Assembly: GCF_000425405.1 (NCBI RefSeq) | Contig: NZ_KE384363.1 | Coordinates: 248,001 to 312,000 of the forward strand | Length of the DNA stretch: 64,000 bases | Direction: 5' to 3' | DNA from: Ferrimonas kyonanensis DSM 18153 | GTDB lineage: Bacteria > Pseudomonadota > Gammaproteobacteria > Enterobacterales > Shewanellaceae | Shown: positions 42,281-52,821 of the stretch, piece by piece | Position numbering within the stretch: position 1 is the stretch's first letter | Layout: the number at the start of each line of letters is the position of its first letter | Program-made: the position numbers and the translations under genes | Notes under the pieces: model-generated | What the model was told of the DNA's origin: nothing | Databases searched by the model: none | What the model saw: the letters and a program-made list of their open reading frames with translations, nothing else

Positions 42281-43626
42281 TGTTGATTTCCCCCCGCTCC
42301 CTGCGCCTGTTGCTGAGCCTGATGCTGCTGCCCTGGATCACTCTGGCCGCCGACCGCGCCCTGCCCCTCAATGACGCCGTCAGCCTCGGCTTTGACAGCG
42401 ACGTCGGCACCGTGTTCATCAGTCAACCCAGCATCGCCGACTACAAGGTGCTCGATAACCGCCAGGTGGTGGTATTTGGCCAGGCGCTGGGCCAGGCCCG
42501 GCTGATCGTCTACGGCAAGCAGGGGCAGATACTGCTATCCGAACTGCTGCACGTCGATCTGGATCTGGCGCCGATTCAGCGTCAGCTGTCGCTGCGCTAC
42601 CCGGAATTGTCGATTCAGCTGGATGCCGTCGGCGAACAGGTGGCCATTCGAGGCACGGTATTTACCACCCAACAACGGGATGAGATCTACGCCCTGGTGG
42701 CCGGCCTGCTCGGCCGCGAGCGCATCGACCGCTTCAGCGAAACCGAAGTGCTGGAGTTCGATAACGGCATGAAGGAGAGTGGCCTGGCCACCTTCCATCG
42801 CCTGTATACCTATCAGGGCATTGTCGAAGGCCTAACTCTGGATCGCCCCCAGCAGGTGAACGTTAAGATTTCGGTGGCCCAGGTCACCGACGAATTCAAC
42901 GAAACCATCGGCGTCGACTGGTCCTCGGTAGGCCAGTTGCCGGGCACCTTTACCTTTGACGACTTCAAGGCCGCCGATCTGTCCACCATCATTACCGCCC
43001 TGGGAGACGATTCTCTGGCCGAAGTGCTGGCGGAGCCAAACCTGACGGTGATCTCTGGCGAGTCCGCCAGTTTCCTGGTGGGGGGCGAAGTCCCCATCAT
43101 CGTGACCAACAGCAACTCCACCACGGTAACCTTCAAGGAGTTTGGCATCGGCCTGGATCTGACCGCCAAGGTGCTCAGCGATGAACAGATTCGACTGCAG
43201 CTGGCGCCCGAGGTCAGTGCCATCGAAGGCTACGTGCGCTCGGTTGGCATCGAAGTGCCGCAGCTGAGTTCTCGCCGCGCCATGACCACCATTGAGCTGG
43301 GGGACGGCGACAGCTTTATGCTCGGCGGCCTGATGAACAGTGAAGAGATTGAAGAGCTGAGCCGAGTGCCACTGCTGGGAGACATTCCCTATCTGGGCAG
43401 CGTATTCCGCAAAAGCACCACCACCCGGCGCAAAACCGAACTGGTGATCATTGCCACCGTCAACCTGGTCAAACCCAGCTCGCCAGACAGCCTGATGCTG
43501 CCGCACATTCAGCGCTCCAGCACCCTGAGCCGCTGGTTCAACATCAAAAACCCCACCAATGGCAACGACACTCAGCAACAGGCGTTGACTCTGGATCTGC
43601 TGCAGCGCGGAGGCTTTATCCAATGA
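42280..43626 (+). CDS. rcpA: Tad secretin RcpA/CpaC
   Basis: RcpA forms the outer-membrane channel of the Tad pilus. The 448-residue protein has a signal peptide (about 1-22), a BON/pilus-assembly N-domain (about 25-160) and a secretin domain (about 220-410) with VLAEPNLTVISGESASFLVG, FMLGGLMNSEEIEELSRVPL and LGDIPYLGSVFR. It overlaps its neighbours by 1 and 4 bases. Confidence 0.93.
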   Translation: MLISPRSLRLLLSLMLLPWITLAADRALPLNDAVSLGFDSDVGTVFISQPSIADYKVLDNRQVVVFGQALGQARLIVYGKQGQILLSELLHVDLDLAPIQRQLSLRYPELSIQLDAVGEQVAIRGTVFTTQQRDEIYALVAGLLGRERIDRFSETEVLEFDNGMKESGLATFHRLYTYQGIVEGLTLDRPQQVNVKISVAQVTDEFNETIGVDWSSVGQLPGTFTFDDFKAADLSTIITALGDDSLAEVLAEPNLTVISGESASFLVGGEVPIIVTNSNSTTVTFKEFGIGLDLTAKVLSDEQIRLQLAPEVSAIEGYVRSVGIEVPQLSSRRAMTTIELGDGDSFMLGGLMNSEEIEELSRVPLLGDIPYLGSVFRKSTTTRRKTELVIIATVNLVKPSSPDSLMLPHIQRSSTLSRWFNIKNPTNGNDTQQQALTLDLLQRGGFIQ

Positions 43627-44111
43627 CCCATCCATCCTTGCTTGTGCCCCTGGCGCTGCTGGCAACCCTAATGCTGTCGTCCTGTGCCGATCACGCCTAC
43701 GACGCGCCGGGCAGCGAAGCGCTGGTGTACGCCGAAACTCACAGCTTTGCCATCGACGTCGATGCCCAGCCGGCGAACGGGCTGTCGCAAAAGCTGGTGG
43801 CTCTCAGCCATCAGTTTGATGCCGATGCCAGCGACTTTACTCTGGCCCACCAACCGGGCTGGCAAGGTCAGGCGAAGCGACTGCGCCAAGCCCTGATCGA
43901 CGGCGGCCTCAACCCACAGCGCGTTCAGGTTCGGTCCGACACTCACCTGCCTACGCCGCTGCAACTGACGGTGCAACTGTGGCGCACGGCGGTTGAACCC
44001 TGCCGGCCGCATCGATTGGATCAGCCCTACCCCAGGCTCGGCTGCGCCACCAACGCCAACCGCATCACCCAAACCATGAATCCGGCCAACCTGACTCAGG
44101 GAGAACACTAG
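43623..44111 (+). CDS. CpaD/RcpB-like pilus lipoprotein
   Basis: The 162-residue protein has a lipoprotein signal (C21 in LMLSSCADHA) and ends with GCATNANRITQTMNPANL, the CpaD family signature. CpaD/RcpB proteins support the secretin in the outer membrane. The middle is divergent. It starts 4 bases inside rcpA. Confidence 0.8.
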   Translation: MTHPSLLVPLALLATLMLSSCADHAYDAPGSEALVYAETHSFAIDVDAQPANGLSQKLVALSHQFDADASDFTLAHQPGWQGQAKRLRQALIDGGLNPQRVQVRSDTHLPTPLQLTVQLWRTAVEPCRPHRLDQPYPRLGCATNANRITQTMNPANLTQGEH

Positions 44112-44113
44112 TC

Positions 44114-45345
44114 ATGTTTGATCTCGCCAAAGCGGTCAGCGCATCGACCAAGAAAGAACAGCAGGATACCGGCCCCGGTGGCTGCAGCCTGTTCTATCAA
44201 AGCCCGGAAGTTCATGAGTTGATCGAGGAGATCTGTCGCTTTGAGGGCTGGCCGGCGCCGGAGTGCCAGCGGGAGTCCCACTCCAGGATTGCGGTGGACA
44301 AGTTGCAGGATCTGGTGATTCTGGAGCTGAACCAATCCAATGATGTGGTGGCCGATGCCCGCCGCTTTGCCAGCCAGATGCCCAACAAGAGCGGCATCGT
44401 GGTGGTGGGCAAGGAGAACGCCATTACCACCTTGCGCGAACTGAAGGCGATGGGCTTCTACTACCTGTTCTGGCCGGTAGACAAAAAAGAGTTCACCGAT
44501 TTCCTGCGCCACGTGCACAGCAATCAGAAAAAATTCTCCGGGGTCAGCCAGAACCGCAAAGCCAAGCGCATCTCGGTGATCGGCACTCGTGGCGGCACCG
44601 GCACCACCCTGATCGCCACCGAGCTGGCCTCGGCCCTGGCCGGCTCCGGCGCCGAAACCCTGTTGGTGGATCACAAATACCTCAACAGCAACATCGACAT
44701 CATTTTGTGCCGCAAGGACATCATCAAGACCGATGTCAAGAACATCGCCGTGCAACTGCACGAGCTGGACGAGGATGCCGCCTTCAGCTACCTGACGCCC
44801 ATCAGCAAACGGCTGCACCTGCTGGGCCTGACCGGCAACCGGCCACAGAAAGATCTGATGGAGTTCAGTCACTCCATCGGCGACCTGCTGCTGCGCCGCA
44901 CCAATTTCATCGTCGAAGACTATTCCGCCTCGGTCGACTTCCCTCTGGATGTGGCGGTACTGGCCAAGCGCAGCGACATGGTGGTACTGGTGCTGGAGCC
45001 CTCGGTGACCTCGCTGCGCAATGCCCAGCGAATCATGGAGCAGCTCGGCAAAATCACTCTGCCCAATGGCGCCGAAACCCGGCTGCTGACGGTGGTCAAT
45101 TATCATCGACCCGACGGTGCCTTCTCCCTCAACCTGCAAGAGATGCAGCAGTTTCTGGAGGCGGAGATCGACATCGTCATTCCGTTTAACAAGCAGTTCG
45201 CTCACATGGTGCTGGAGGGGCGGCGATTGCATAAACAGGAGAGTGGCAAACAGAAACCGCTCACCGCCCTGTATCAACTGATCAATGGCCAACTGGCCCC
45301 CTCAAGGACCTCGCCCCTGAGCCTGTTCAAAGAGGTGTTTAAACG

Positions 45346-45349
<4 letters not shown>
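44114..45349 (+). CDS. tadZ: TadZ/CpaE pilus localisation ATPase
   Basis: TadZ places the pilus machine at its site in the cell. The 411-residue protein has an N-terminal atypical receiver-like domain (about 35-140) and a ParA/MinD-like domain (about 150-400). Its P-loop TRGGTGTT lacks the usual lysine pair, as is common in TadZ. Other parts are LLVDHKYLNSNIDIIL and the hydrophobic VVLVLEPSVTSL. It starts 2 bases after the CpaD-like gene and overlaps tadA. Confidence 0.9.
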
Positions 45350-46622
<1,273 letters not shown>

Positions 46623-46626
<4 letters not shown>

Positions 46627-47528
46627 GTCTGTACATCGCCTGCCTGCTAGGTGGCCTCGCCCTGTTGCTGTATGGCAAGACCAGACCCGATCCCAAAGCG
46701 GCGTTCCTGAAGCCGGAGCAACAGGTGCAGGAAAAAACCCCTTTGGCGGTCAATCTGAAAAACTTGGGAAAATCCCGCCTCTACCTGAAACTCAAAGAAC
46801 TGGCCGATCCCGCCCTGGATCTGCTCGGCGACGGAGCCTGGATCAAGATTGGCGCCTTCCTGACTCTGGTGTTCTCCGGCGCCACCTTTGCCAATCAGAA
46901 GTGGCTGCAACTGCACCCACTGCTGCTGCCGGCGCTGATCACCCTGGCGGCCTTCATCTGGGGCTGGAGCTTTATGCTGCGGCGCCGTAAAACCAAGTTT
47001 GAAGAAACCTTCCCCGATGCCCTCAACATTATGATGAGTGCGGTCACCGCCGGTGACAGTGTCACTCAGTCCATCACCTACGTCGGTAAGACCCTGGACA
47101 ACACCATCGGCCGCGAATTCAAGCACGTCGGCGAGCGACTGAAACTGGGCGAACCCCCGGAATCGGTGTTCAAACGCTCCTGCAAGCGCTTTCCCTATCC
47201 CGCCTACCTGTTCTTCGTGGTGACCATCCGCGCCAACATGACCCGGGGTGGTCAACTTAAAAACGTCATGGCTCGCCTGATTCGGGTACTGGTGGACTCC
47301 CGCGCCATGGAGAAGAAAAAGATGGCCCTGACCTCGGAAGCCAGACTGTCGGCCAAAATCGTCGCCGCCCTGCCGCTGGCGTTCATGGGGATCATGCACC
47401 TGATGAACCCCGATGACCTGCAGTTTGTGCTGTTCCACCCCGATGGCCGCTGGATTCTGTTTTACGTGCTCGGCAGCGAAGCCCTGGGCCTGACCATTAT
47501 CTGGCTGCTGGTACGGGGAGTGCGCTGA
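46623..47528 (+). CDS. tadB: Tad inner-membrane platform protein TadB
   Basis: The 301-residue protein has membrane helices near residues 3-18, 75-115 and 245-300 and a type II secretion F (GspF-like) cytoplasmic domain (about 130-240) with FPDALNIMMSAVTAGDSVTQ. Together with TadC it forms the platform on which TadA acts. Confidence 0.92.
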
Positions 47529-48376
47529 TGGTGTATCTGACCCTGTTCATAGCCTTCAGCCTGGCCCTGGCACTGCTCGCCACCCGGGCCATCAACCAGC
47601 GGGCCCGGGAAGCCCGCATTCGCCAATACCTGACACCAAAGGACGGCAGCGCCATCAGTTGGCTAAACCAGTTCCTCGGCACCCTTGGGCAAAACCAGCA
47701 AAAAGAGGTACAGCAAAAGCTGATCGAAGCCGGCATCTACCAAGGCTCACTGGCACGCTACTTCATGCCTGCCAAGTACGTGCTGCTGGCATTGGCGCTG
47801 TTGACCGTGGTGCTGGTCGACCTCAGCCAGACCAACAAAATCCTGCTGTCCGCCCTGTCGCTGATCACCATCATCGTGATGCCGGACCTGCTCCTGGGGC
47901 TGAGAAAAAAGTGGCTGATCACCAAAACCGCCCGCCAGTTGCCCTACATGCTCGACATGATGGCGGTGTGCATTCAGACCGGCATGACCATCGAAGCTTC
48001 ATTCCGCTATCTGGGCGAGGAACTGCAGGCTTTCGACAAGGATCTGTGCTACCAGATTCGCCGCACCTCCGATGCCGCCAGCATCAAGGGACTGGAGAAG
48101 GCCCTGCACGATCTGAGCGAACGTCTGCCCACCCCGGAGGTGCGCAGTTTCGCCTTTACCCTGATTCAAAACCTGCAGTACGGCACCTCCATCGCCAAGG
48201 TGCTGGGCGACCTGTCGGAAGACATGCGTCGAATGCAGGTTCTGAGCATGGAGGAGAAGATTGGCAAACTGTCGGCAAAGATGAGCATTCCGCTGATCCT
48301 GCTGATCATGTTTCCCATCGTCATTCTGATTCTGGCACCGGGTATCTCCCAGTTAATGATGGAGTTTGGTCAATGA
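47528..48376 (+). CDS. tadC: Tad inner-membrane platform protein TadC
   Basis: The 282-residue protein is the paralogue and partner of TadB, with a GspF-like domain (QLPYMLDMMAVCIQTGMTIE ... RSFAFTLIQNLQYGTSIAKV) and helices at both ends. It overlaps tadB by one base and tadD by 4. Confidence 0.92.
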   Translation: MVYLTLFIAFSLALALLATRAINQRAREARIRQYLTPKDGSAISWLNQFLGTLGQNQQKEVQQKLIEAGIYQGSLARYFMPAKYVLLALALLTVVLVDLSQTNKILLSALSLITIIVMPDLLLGLRKKWLITKTARQLPYMLDMMAVCIQTGMTIEASFRYLGEELQAFDKDLCYQIRRTSDAASIKGLEKALHDLSERLPTPEVRSFAFTLIQNLQYGTSIAKVLGDLSEDMRRMQVLSMEEKIGKLSAKMSIPLILLIMFPIVILILAPGISQLMMEFGQ

Positions 48377-49068
48377 TGCGCGTAACCCTTCTGGCGCTGT
48401 GCGTCGCCCTCGGCGGCTGCGCCGCCACCGACGTCCGCAAAGACCCCGAAGCTCAGCTGACCGCCGCCGCCAACTACGGCGGCCTGATTCAGCTGTACAA
48501 ATCTCAACTCAGTCAGCAACCGGATCAGCCTCAGCTGCTACTGAAACTGGCACGCAGCTACTACCTGAATCACGACCTGGAATCGGCCCAGTTCTACCTC
48601 TCCCACTTAAGCGACCTCGGCAGCGACCTGCCCGAGCAATACTTGCTGCAGGGGAAAATTCACAGCGATCGTCAACAGTATCAGGCTGCCTACCTTAACT
48701 ACCAGAAGGCCGAACAACGGGGACTGACAGAGTCCGAGCTGGCCTTGCGTCAAGGGGTTGCCCTGGCACAGCTTAAGCGCTTCGACGAGGCCGAACGGGC
48801 CTTCAATCTGGCCCGGCTCCGTGGTCACGATGAAGTGGCGGTGAAAAACAACCTAGCGATGTTGCAGATGCAGCAAGGGCACTACCAACAGGCGGTAGCA
48901 CTGCTGGAGCCGGTGTACCGCGCCCATCCGGACGTCCCCCAGGTGCAAGCCAATCTGGCGCTATCGCTGGTAAAAAATCATCAACTGGAACAGGCACGGC
49001 GACTGTTGGCCAGCCTGTATCCGCAACAGCCACTGGCGCCGCTGATTCAGCAGCTGCAACAGTTGTGA
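48373..49068 (+). CDS. tadD: TadD, TPR lipoprotein of the Tad system
   Basis: The ATG at 48373 overlaps the tadC stop and gives 231 residues, starting with a lipoprotein signal (MMRVTLLALCVALGGC, C16). TPR-like repeats run from about 35 to the end (AYLNYQKAEQRGLTESELAL, FDEAERAFNLARLRGHDEVA, YQQAVALLEPVYRAHPD). TadD is thought to help secretin assembly, as PilF does in type IV pili. The open frame continues upstream inside tadC but that part is a shadow. Confidence 0.88.
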   Translation: MMRVTLLALCVALGGCAATDVRKDPEAQLTAAANYGGLIQLYKSQLSQQPDQPQLLLKLARSYYLNHDLESAQFYLSHLSDLGSDLPEQYLLQGKIHSDRQQYQAAYLNYQKAEQRGLTESELALRQGVALAQLKRFDEAERAFNLARLRGHDEVAVKNNLAMLQMQQGHYQQAVALLEPVYRAHPDVPQVQANLALSLVKNHQLEQARRLLASLYPQQPLAPLIQQLQQL

Positions 49069-49078
49069 AGGTGACTCC

Positions 49079-49552
49079 ATGATTCGGCGACCCAACAAGC
49101 AAAGAGGCGTGCTGAGCATCGAGTTTGCCCTGGGCGCCTTCGTGCTGTTTCTAACCACCTTTGCCATCTTTGAGATGAGCCGGTTTATCTACATCATCAA
49201 CCTCACCGAGGCGGCACTGTCGGAGTCGGTGCGCGACACCAAGGTGTTCGAATCCGAACGCATGAACCTGTCCTACAGCCAGCGCCTGTCGGCCATGTTC
49301 AGTCAACAGGGACAAGTGTGGCACAGCCTGGTTGAAGTGAATCGCTATCACTTCAGTCGCCATGAATACCCCAGCCTGCAAGCACTGGAAGACAACACTC
49401 CCAGCGTCAATTGTCCACGCTGTCCCATCGTTCAAATCGAACTGAGTTACGACTATCAACCGGTGTATTTCGTCGGCGCCGTGGGCAACCGCACCATTCG
49501 CCGCTCGCTGCTGTCGGTTCAGGAACATGAGGGCTGGCAAGATGCACAATAA
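49079..49552 (+). CDS. tadE: TadE-like minor pilin
   Basis: The 157-residue pseudopilin begins with a short basic leader and a hydrophobic segment (RGVLSIEFALGAFVLFLTTF), with the TadE-type Glu in SIEFALG, and has a periplasmic domain with a CPRC pair. It is the first of three minor-pilin-like genes. Confidence 0.85.
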   Translation: MIRRPNKQRGVLSIEFALGAFVLFLTTFAIFEMSRFIYIINLTEAALSESVRDTKVFESERMNLSYSQRLSAMFSQQGQVWHSLVEVNRYHFSRHEYPSLQALEDNTPSVNCPRCPIVQIELSYDYQPVYFVGAVGNRTIRRSLLSVQEHEGWQDAQ

Positions 49553-50060
49553 TCACCAACGAGGCGCCTTTGCCATTGAGATGGCCTTTGTGCTGGCGTT
49601 TCTGGCGATGCTGTTCCTGTTCAGTACCGACCTGTCACAGCAGTTGCTCAACCGCACCCGCCTCGACCGGGTCAGCTATTCCCTGGTCAATGTGGTCAAA
49701 GAACGCACCCGTTTCTACGCCGGCCGAGAGCCGGTCAGTCAGCAGGATTTCGATCAACTGACCCAGATCGCCGCCCGACTGCTGGCACGGGAAAGCGTTG
49801 AACTTTCGGACAGCTTTGGCATCGCTCTGCAATCCCTGGTGGATGGCCAACCGGTGCGCTTCAGCAAGAGCTACCTCGACGCCCTCCCCTGTCTTCCAGA
49901 GCAGGACATTCAGGCCCTCACCGAACTGGTGCCGGAAAACGATGCCGGCAAGCGCTACCCCCTGTACCAGGTGACGCTGTGCCTGAACTCACAAGCCTGG
50001 TTCGATAAGGCCGCTGGCGACCACCTGCTGGCTTCCAGCTCAACCATGGTGGGCCGCTGA
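49542..50060 (+). CDS. tadF: TadF-like minor pilin
   Basis: From the ATG at 49542 (GAGGG upstream, overlapping tadE) the protein has 172 residues. RGAFAIEMAFVLAFLAMLFL is the prepilin-like N-terminal helix, followed by a periplasmic domain. An earlier start at 49527 would add 5 residues. It ends on the start codon of the next gene. Confidence 0.82.
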   Translation: MHNNHQRGAFAIEMAFVLAFLAMLFLFSTDLSQQLLNRTRLDRVSYSLVNVVKERTRFYAGREPVSQQDFDQLTQIAARLLARESVELSDSFGIALQSLVDGQPVRFSKSYLDALPCLPEQDIQALTELVPENDAGKRYPLYQVTLCLNSQAWFDKAAGDHLLASSSTMVGR

Positions 50061-51568
50061 TGAAGACCCGGATAACGCGACAACGGGGCGTGGCAGCCAT
50101 CTATCTGGTATTCCTGTTGATCCCTCTGTTTGGCATGGTATTTCTGGCCATCGAGGGCACCCGCTACATTCAGAAGAAAAACCGGTTGGCGGACGCCGCC
50201 GAGGCGGCAGCACTGGCGGTGTCCATCGCCAACCGCAGCGCTCCCGGTGCCGGCGGCCAGACACCTCAGGCCTACGCCAACCACCTGGCCGAGCAATACG
50301 TTCGCGCCTACGTGCGTCACATCGACGCCGTCGACCAGCTGCAGGTGCAAAAAACCGAAGGCACCGAGGTGATCGAAGAGGAGGAGATGGAATACATCCA
50401 GTACCGGGTCACCGCCACCACCCAACACCAGTCCTGGTTCGCCAGCGACGCCATTCCCAGCTTTGCAGCCAAAGAGCAGATTGCCAACCGGGCGGTGGCC
50501 AAGAACTACCCCATCAAGCAGGAGCGCAATCTGGACATCGTGTTTGTGGCGGACTTCTCCAACTCCATGAACCGCGGCTGGAACAGCTACAAAACCAAGA
50601 TTCAGGTACTGAAAGAGGAGATCAACGCCATCACTGCCAGCCTGCTGTCCTCCCAGGCTAAGGCCGATGGCTTCGATCACCGAGTCGGCTTTGTGCCCTT
50701 TAACATGCGCACCAGCGAGCGCATCGGTAACAGTCAGCGCTGCATTACCCAACTAAGATACCGAAACAAGAGTAACACCAGTACCGAGGTCAACTACGAG
50801 TCAGTCCACTGGCAGCACTGGGGCAACTACTCCTACAACGACGCCTACTACTGCGCCAACAACTACAACAGCTACTACTGCCATGGCCGCTCCCGGGCCG
50901 AGGCCCGCACCGTACTCAAGGTATTCGATGCCGCCAAAACCGAAACCGGCAACTCAGACGCCTACTATCTGGACCCCTTTGATTTCATCGCCTTCCAGAA
51001 ATCGGTCAATAAGGTGTTTGAGAAAAAGACCAGCCGCGCTCATCTGCACCCCAATCAATATCAGAACCTGTACGGCTGGGGCCTGTGCGAAACCGACTTT
51101 ACTACCCTGGAGCTGGCTAAAACCCCACCCAAAATCAATAGCATGGATGCCAACGGTTATACTGCGGTATTTCAGGGGCTGATGCGCGGCGCCCAGGTGC
51201 TGGCGGATGGCATCCCCTCGGCAGCCGCATCCGAAGCAGTCCAGGAGGAGTACAAACGCCGGGCCAAGATGATCATCATCCTCTCCGACGGCTCCGAGCA
51301 ACCGTTTCACGACACTTTCGGCAAGCTGGTGGACAAGGGCTTGTGCACCACCATCCGTGACAAATTCAAAGGCAGCGATCTGCCGTTGTACATCGGCGTG
51401 CTCGGCATCGCCTATCAGGCCACCGAACAGCGGGCGTTTGAGCGCTGCGCCAATGAAGTAATCGACGTCAGCCGCTCCGGTGATCTCAAGAAGAAAATTG
51501 AAGAGCTGATCGCCAAGGGTGCCCGCACCGATGGCATCAGCCGTCTCTACTACCGACATTCAGGGTAA
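50060..51568 (+). CDS. tadG: TadG-like protein with von Willebrand factor A domain
   Basis: The 502-residue protein starts with a pilin-like helix (RGVAAIYLVFLLIPLFGMVF, residues 9-28) and a TadG-type region (about 40-150). A VWA domain follows from about 157 with an intact MIDAS motif D165-x-S167-x-S169 (FVADFSNSMN) and KMIIILSDGSE later. Residues about 233-275 are an insert unusually rich in Tyr, Asn and Trp with two cysteines. It is probably a large minor pilin or adhesive tip. One-base overlap with tadF. Confidence 0.86.
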   Translation: MKTRITRQRGVAAIYLVFLLIPLFGMVFLAIEGTRYIQKKNRLADAAEAAALAVSIANRSAPGAGGQTPQAYANHLAEQYVRAYVRHIDAVDQLQVQKTEGTEVIEEEEMEYIQYRVTATTQHQSWFASDAIPSFAAKEQIANRAVAKNYPIKQERNLDIVFVADFSNSMNRGWNSYKTKIQVLKEEINAITASLLSSQAKADGFDHRVGFVPFNMRTSERIGNSQRCITQLRYRNKSNTSTEVNYESVHWQHWGNYSYNDAYYCANNYNSYYCHGRSRAEARTVLKVFDAAKTETGNSDAYYLDPFDFIAFQKSVNKVFEKKTSRAHLHPNQYQNLYGWGLCETDFTTLELAKTPPKINSMDANGYTAVFQGLMRGAQVLADGIPSAAASEAVQEEYKRRAKMIIILSDGSEQPFHDTFGKLVDKGLCTTIRDKFKGSDLPLYIGVLGIAYQATEQRAFERCANEVIDVSRSGDLKKKIEELIAKGARTDGISRLYYRHSG

Positions 51569-51574
51569 CGGACT

Positions 51575-52186
51575 ATGAAAATCCCTCTGTATCTGCTCTC
51601 TGTGGCCCTGCTGGCCGCCCCGACCCTGGCCAGCCAGGATCCGAACTCCCGCCTGCAACAACTGTGTGCGCTCGACGACTATCAGATTCAACACCGGGTA
51701 CAGATTGAGCAAGCCAACATCATCGGCAGCAACCGCGACACCCGCCTGCAGATCAGAGAACCGCTGGCATCAGACCCGGCGTTGTCGGTCCCCAGCCAGC
51801 CCATCGACCTGGGCCAGGACTGCCTGGAGTTTCTGGGCGCCGAAGGCCTGCTTAACACCGATCCCCTGGCCCGCATCTACTTTGATTTCGACCGCAGCGA
51901 TCTGACTCCGGCGTCGGTGGCAATTCTGAAAGAGGTGGCCCAGAGATTAAAACACCCCCCCCGGGCCATCGCGGTTACCGGCCACACCGACGACCGTGGC
52001 AGCGCCAGTTACAACCAACAGTTGGGTCTGGCCCGGGCCGATACCGCCAGCCGTGCGCTGGTAGAGATGGGGGTCGACGAATCCAACCTGGACAGCACTA
52101 GCGCCGGCGAAAGTCAGCCCTGGAAAAGCAACGACAGCAGCGAAGGCCGAGCCGCCAATCGCCGAGTGGAGATTCACCGCGACTGA
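51575..52186 (+). CDS. OmpA-family peptidoglycan-binding protein
   Basis: The 203-residue protein has a signal peptide (about 1-19) and a C-terminal OmpA-like domain (about 93-203) with IYFDFDRSDLTPASVAILKE, VTGHTDDRGSASYNQQLGLA and GRAANRRVEIH. OmpA-like genes often close tad operons and probably fix the machine to peptidoglycan. It lies 6 bases after tadG and before the terminator. Confidence 0.9.
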   Translation: MKIPLYLLSVALLAAPTLASQDPNSRLQQLCALDDYQIQHRVQIEQANIIGSNRDTRLQIREPLASDPALSVPSQPIDLGQDCLEFLGAEGLLNTDPLARIYFDFDRSDLTPASVAILKEVAQRLKHPPRAIAVTGHTDDRGSASYNQQLGLARADTASRALVEMGVDESNLDSTSAGESQPWKSNDSSEGRAANRRVEIHRD

Positions 52187-52200
52187 CCCGCCCCAAACAC

Positions 52201-52232
52201 AAAAAACGGCACCAATAGGCGCCGTTTTTTTT
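52201..52232 (+). terminator. Terminator of the tad operon
   Basis: AAACGGC-ACC and GGC-GCCGTTT (52204-52227, one mismatch) form a stem followed by eight T residues on the plus strand and an A-run on the left, so it works in both directions and also serves the convergent pilin-like gene. Confidence 0.8.
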
Positions 52233-52246
52233 CATCACTGTGCCAT

Positions 52247-52765
52247 TTAGCAACCGCTATGGGTAATGGCCTGAGCCAGCTTAACGGCGCCACTGGAGCG
52301 AGTCAGCGACAGATAACACTGAGTCGCCTTGGCTTTGGTCAACATGTCATTGGACATCGCGCCGTCCACCAACGAGTCGAACCCGGCCGGTACCACCACC
52401 AACTCAGTTAGAAGGCCATTGCTCACCACCACAAAGCCATCAATCTCCATCATGCCACGAAGGTTATGGGGAGTGAGTTTAATGGTGCCATGGGCAGAGG
52501 ACACCAACTCAACGTTGTTGTCGTCGTACAGAGTCTGGCCGGTGGCCGAATTTATATCCAGCCCCTCCAGCGCAAACTTGGTAATCACCAGCCGCTCCGC
52601 TTCGGTAAAGGCGCCGGCAAAAGCGTTCAGACTCTGTTGTCTGGCTTCAGAGGAGGGGGCAATCAATGATGGCGCCGCCACCACGGCCAACACCGCCAGC
52701 ACCACGATAACGATAATCAGTTCAACCAGGGTAAAGCCCCGGGGCTTAGCAACCACGTATGCCAT
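52247..52765 (-). CDS. Orphan type IV pilin-like protein
   Basis: The 172-residue protein has a class a prepilin start: a short leader ending G9, then F10 and E14 (GFTLVELIIVIVVLAVLAVV), and a C-terminal pair of cysteines (QCYLS...SGC) like the disulfide loop of type IV and MSHA pilins. It differs from Flp-type pilins and needs a PilD-type peptidase, which is not in the window. It lies 56 bases downstream of fabF on the same strand, between the fab cluster and the tad operon. Confidence 0.85.
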   Translation of the reverse strand: MAYVVAKPRGFTLVELIIVIVVLAVLAVVAAPSLIAPSSEARQQSLNAFAGAFTEAERLVITKFALEGLDINSATGQTLYDDNNVELVSSAHGTIKLTPHNLRGMMEIDGFVVVSNGLLTELVVVPAGFDSLVDGAMSNDMLTKAKATQCYLSLTRSSGAVKLAQAITHSGC

Positions 52766-52790
52766 CTAAGAACTCACATTGGAAAGAACA

Positions 52791-52816
52791 AACAGGGGGC
52801 ACCGGGCGGTGCCCCT
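52791..52816 (-). terminator. Possible terminator of fabF
   Basis: GGGGCACC and GGTGCCCC (52796-52815) form an 8-bp stem with a GGGC loop. On the minus strand it is followed by CTGTTTGTTC, a weak T-rich tail. It begins 6 bases past the fabF stop. Confidence 0.5.
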
Positions 52817-52821
52817 TTGAA

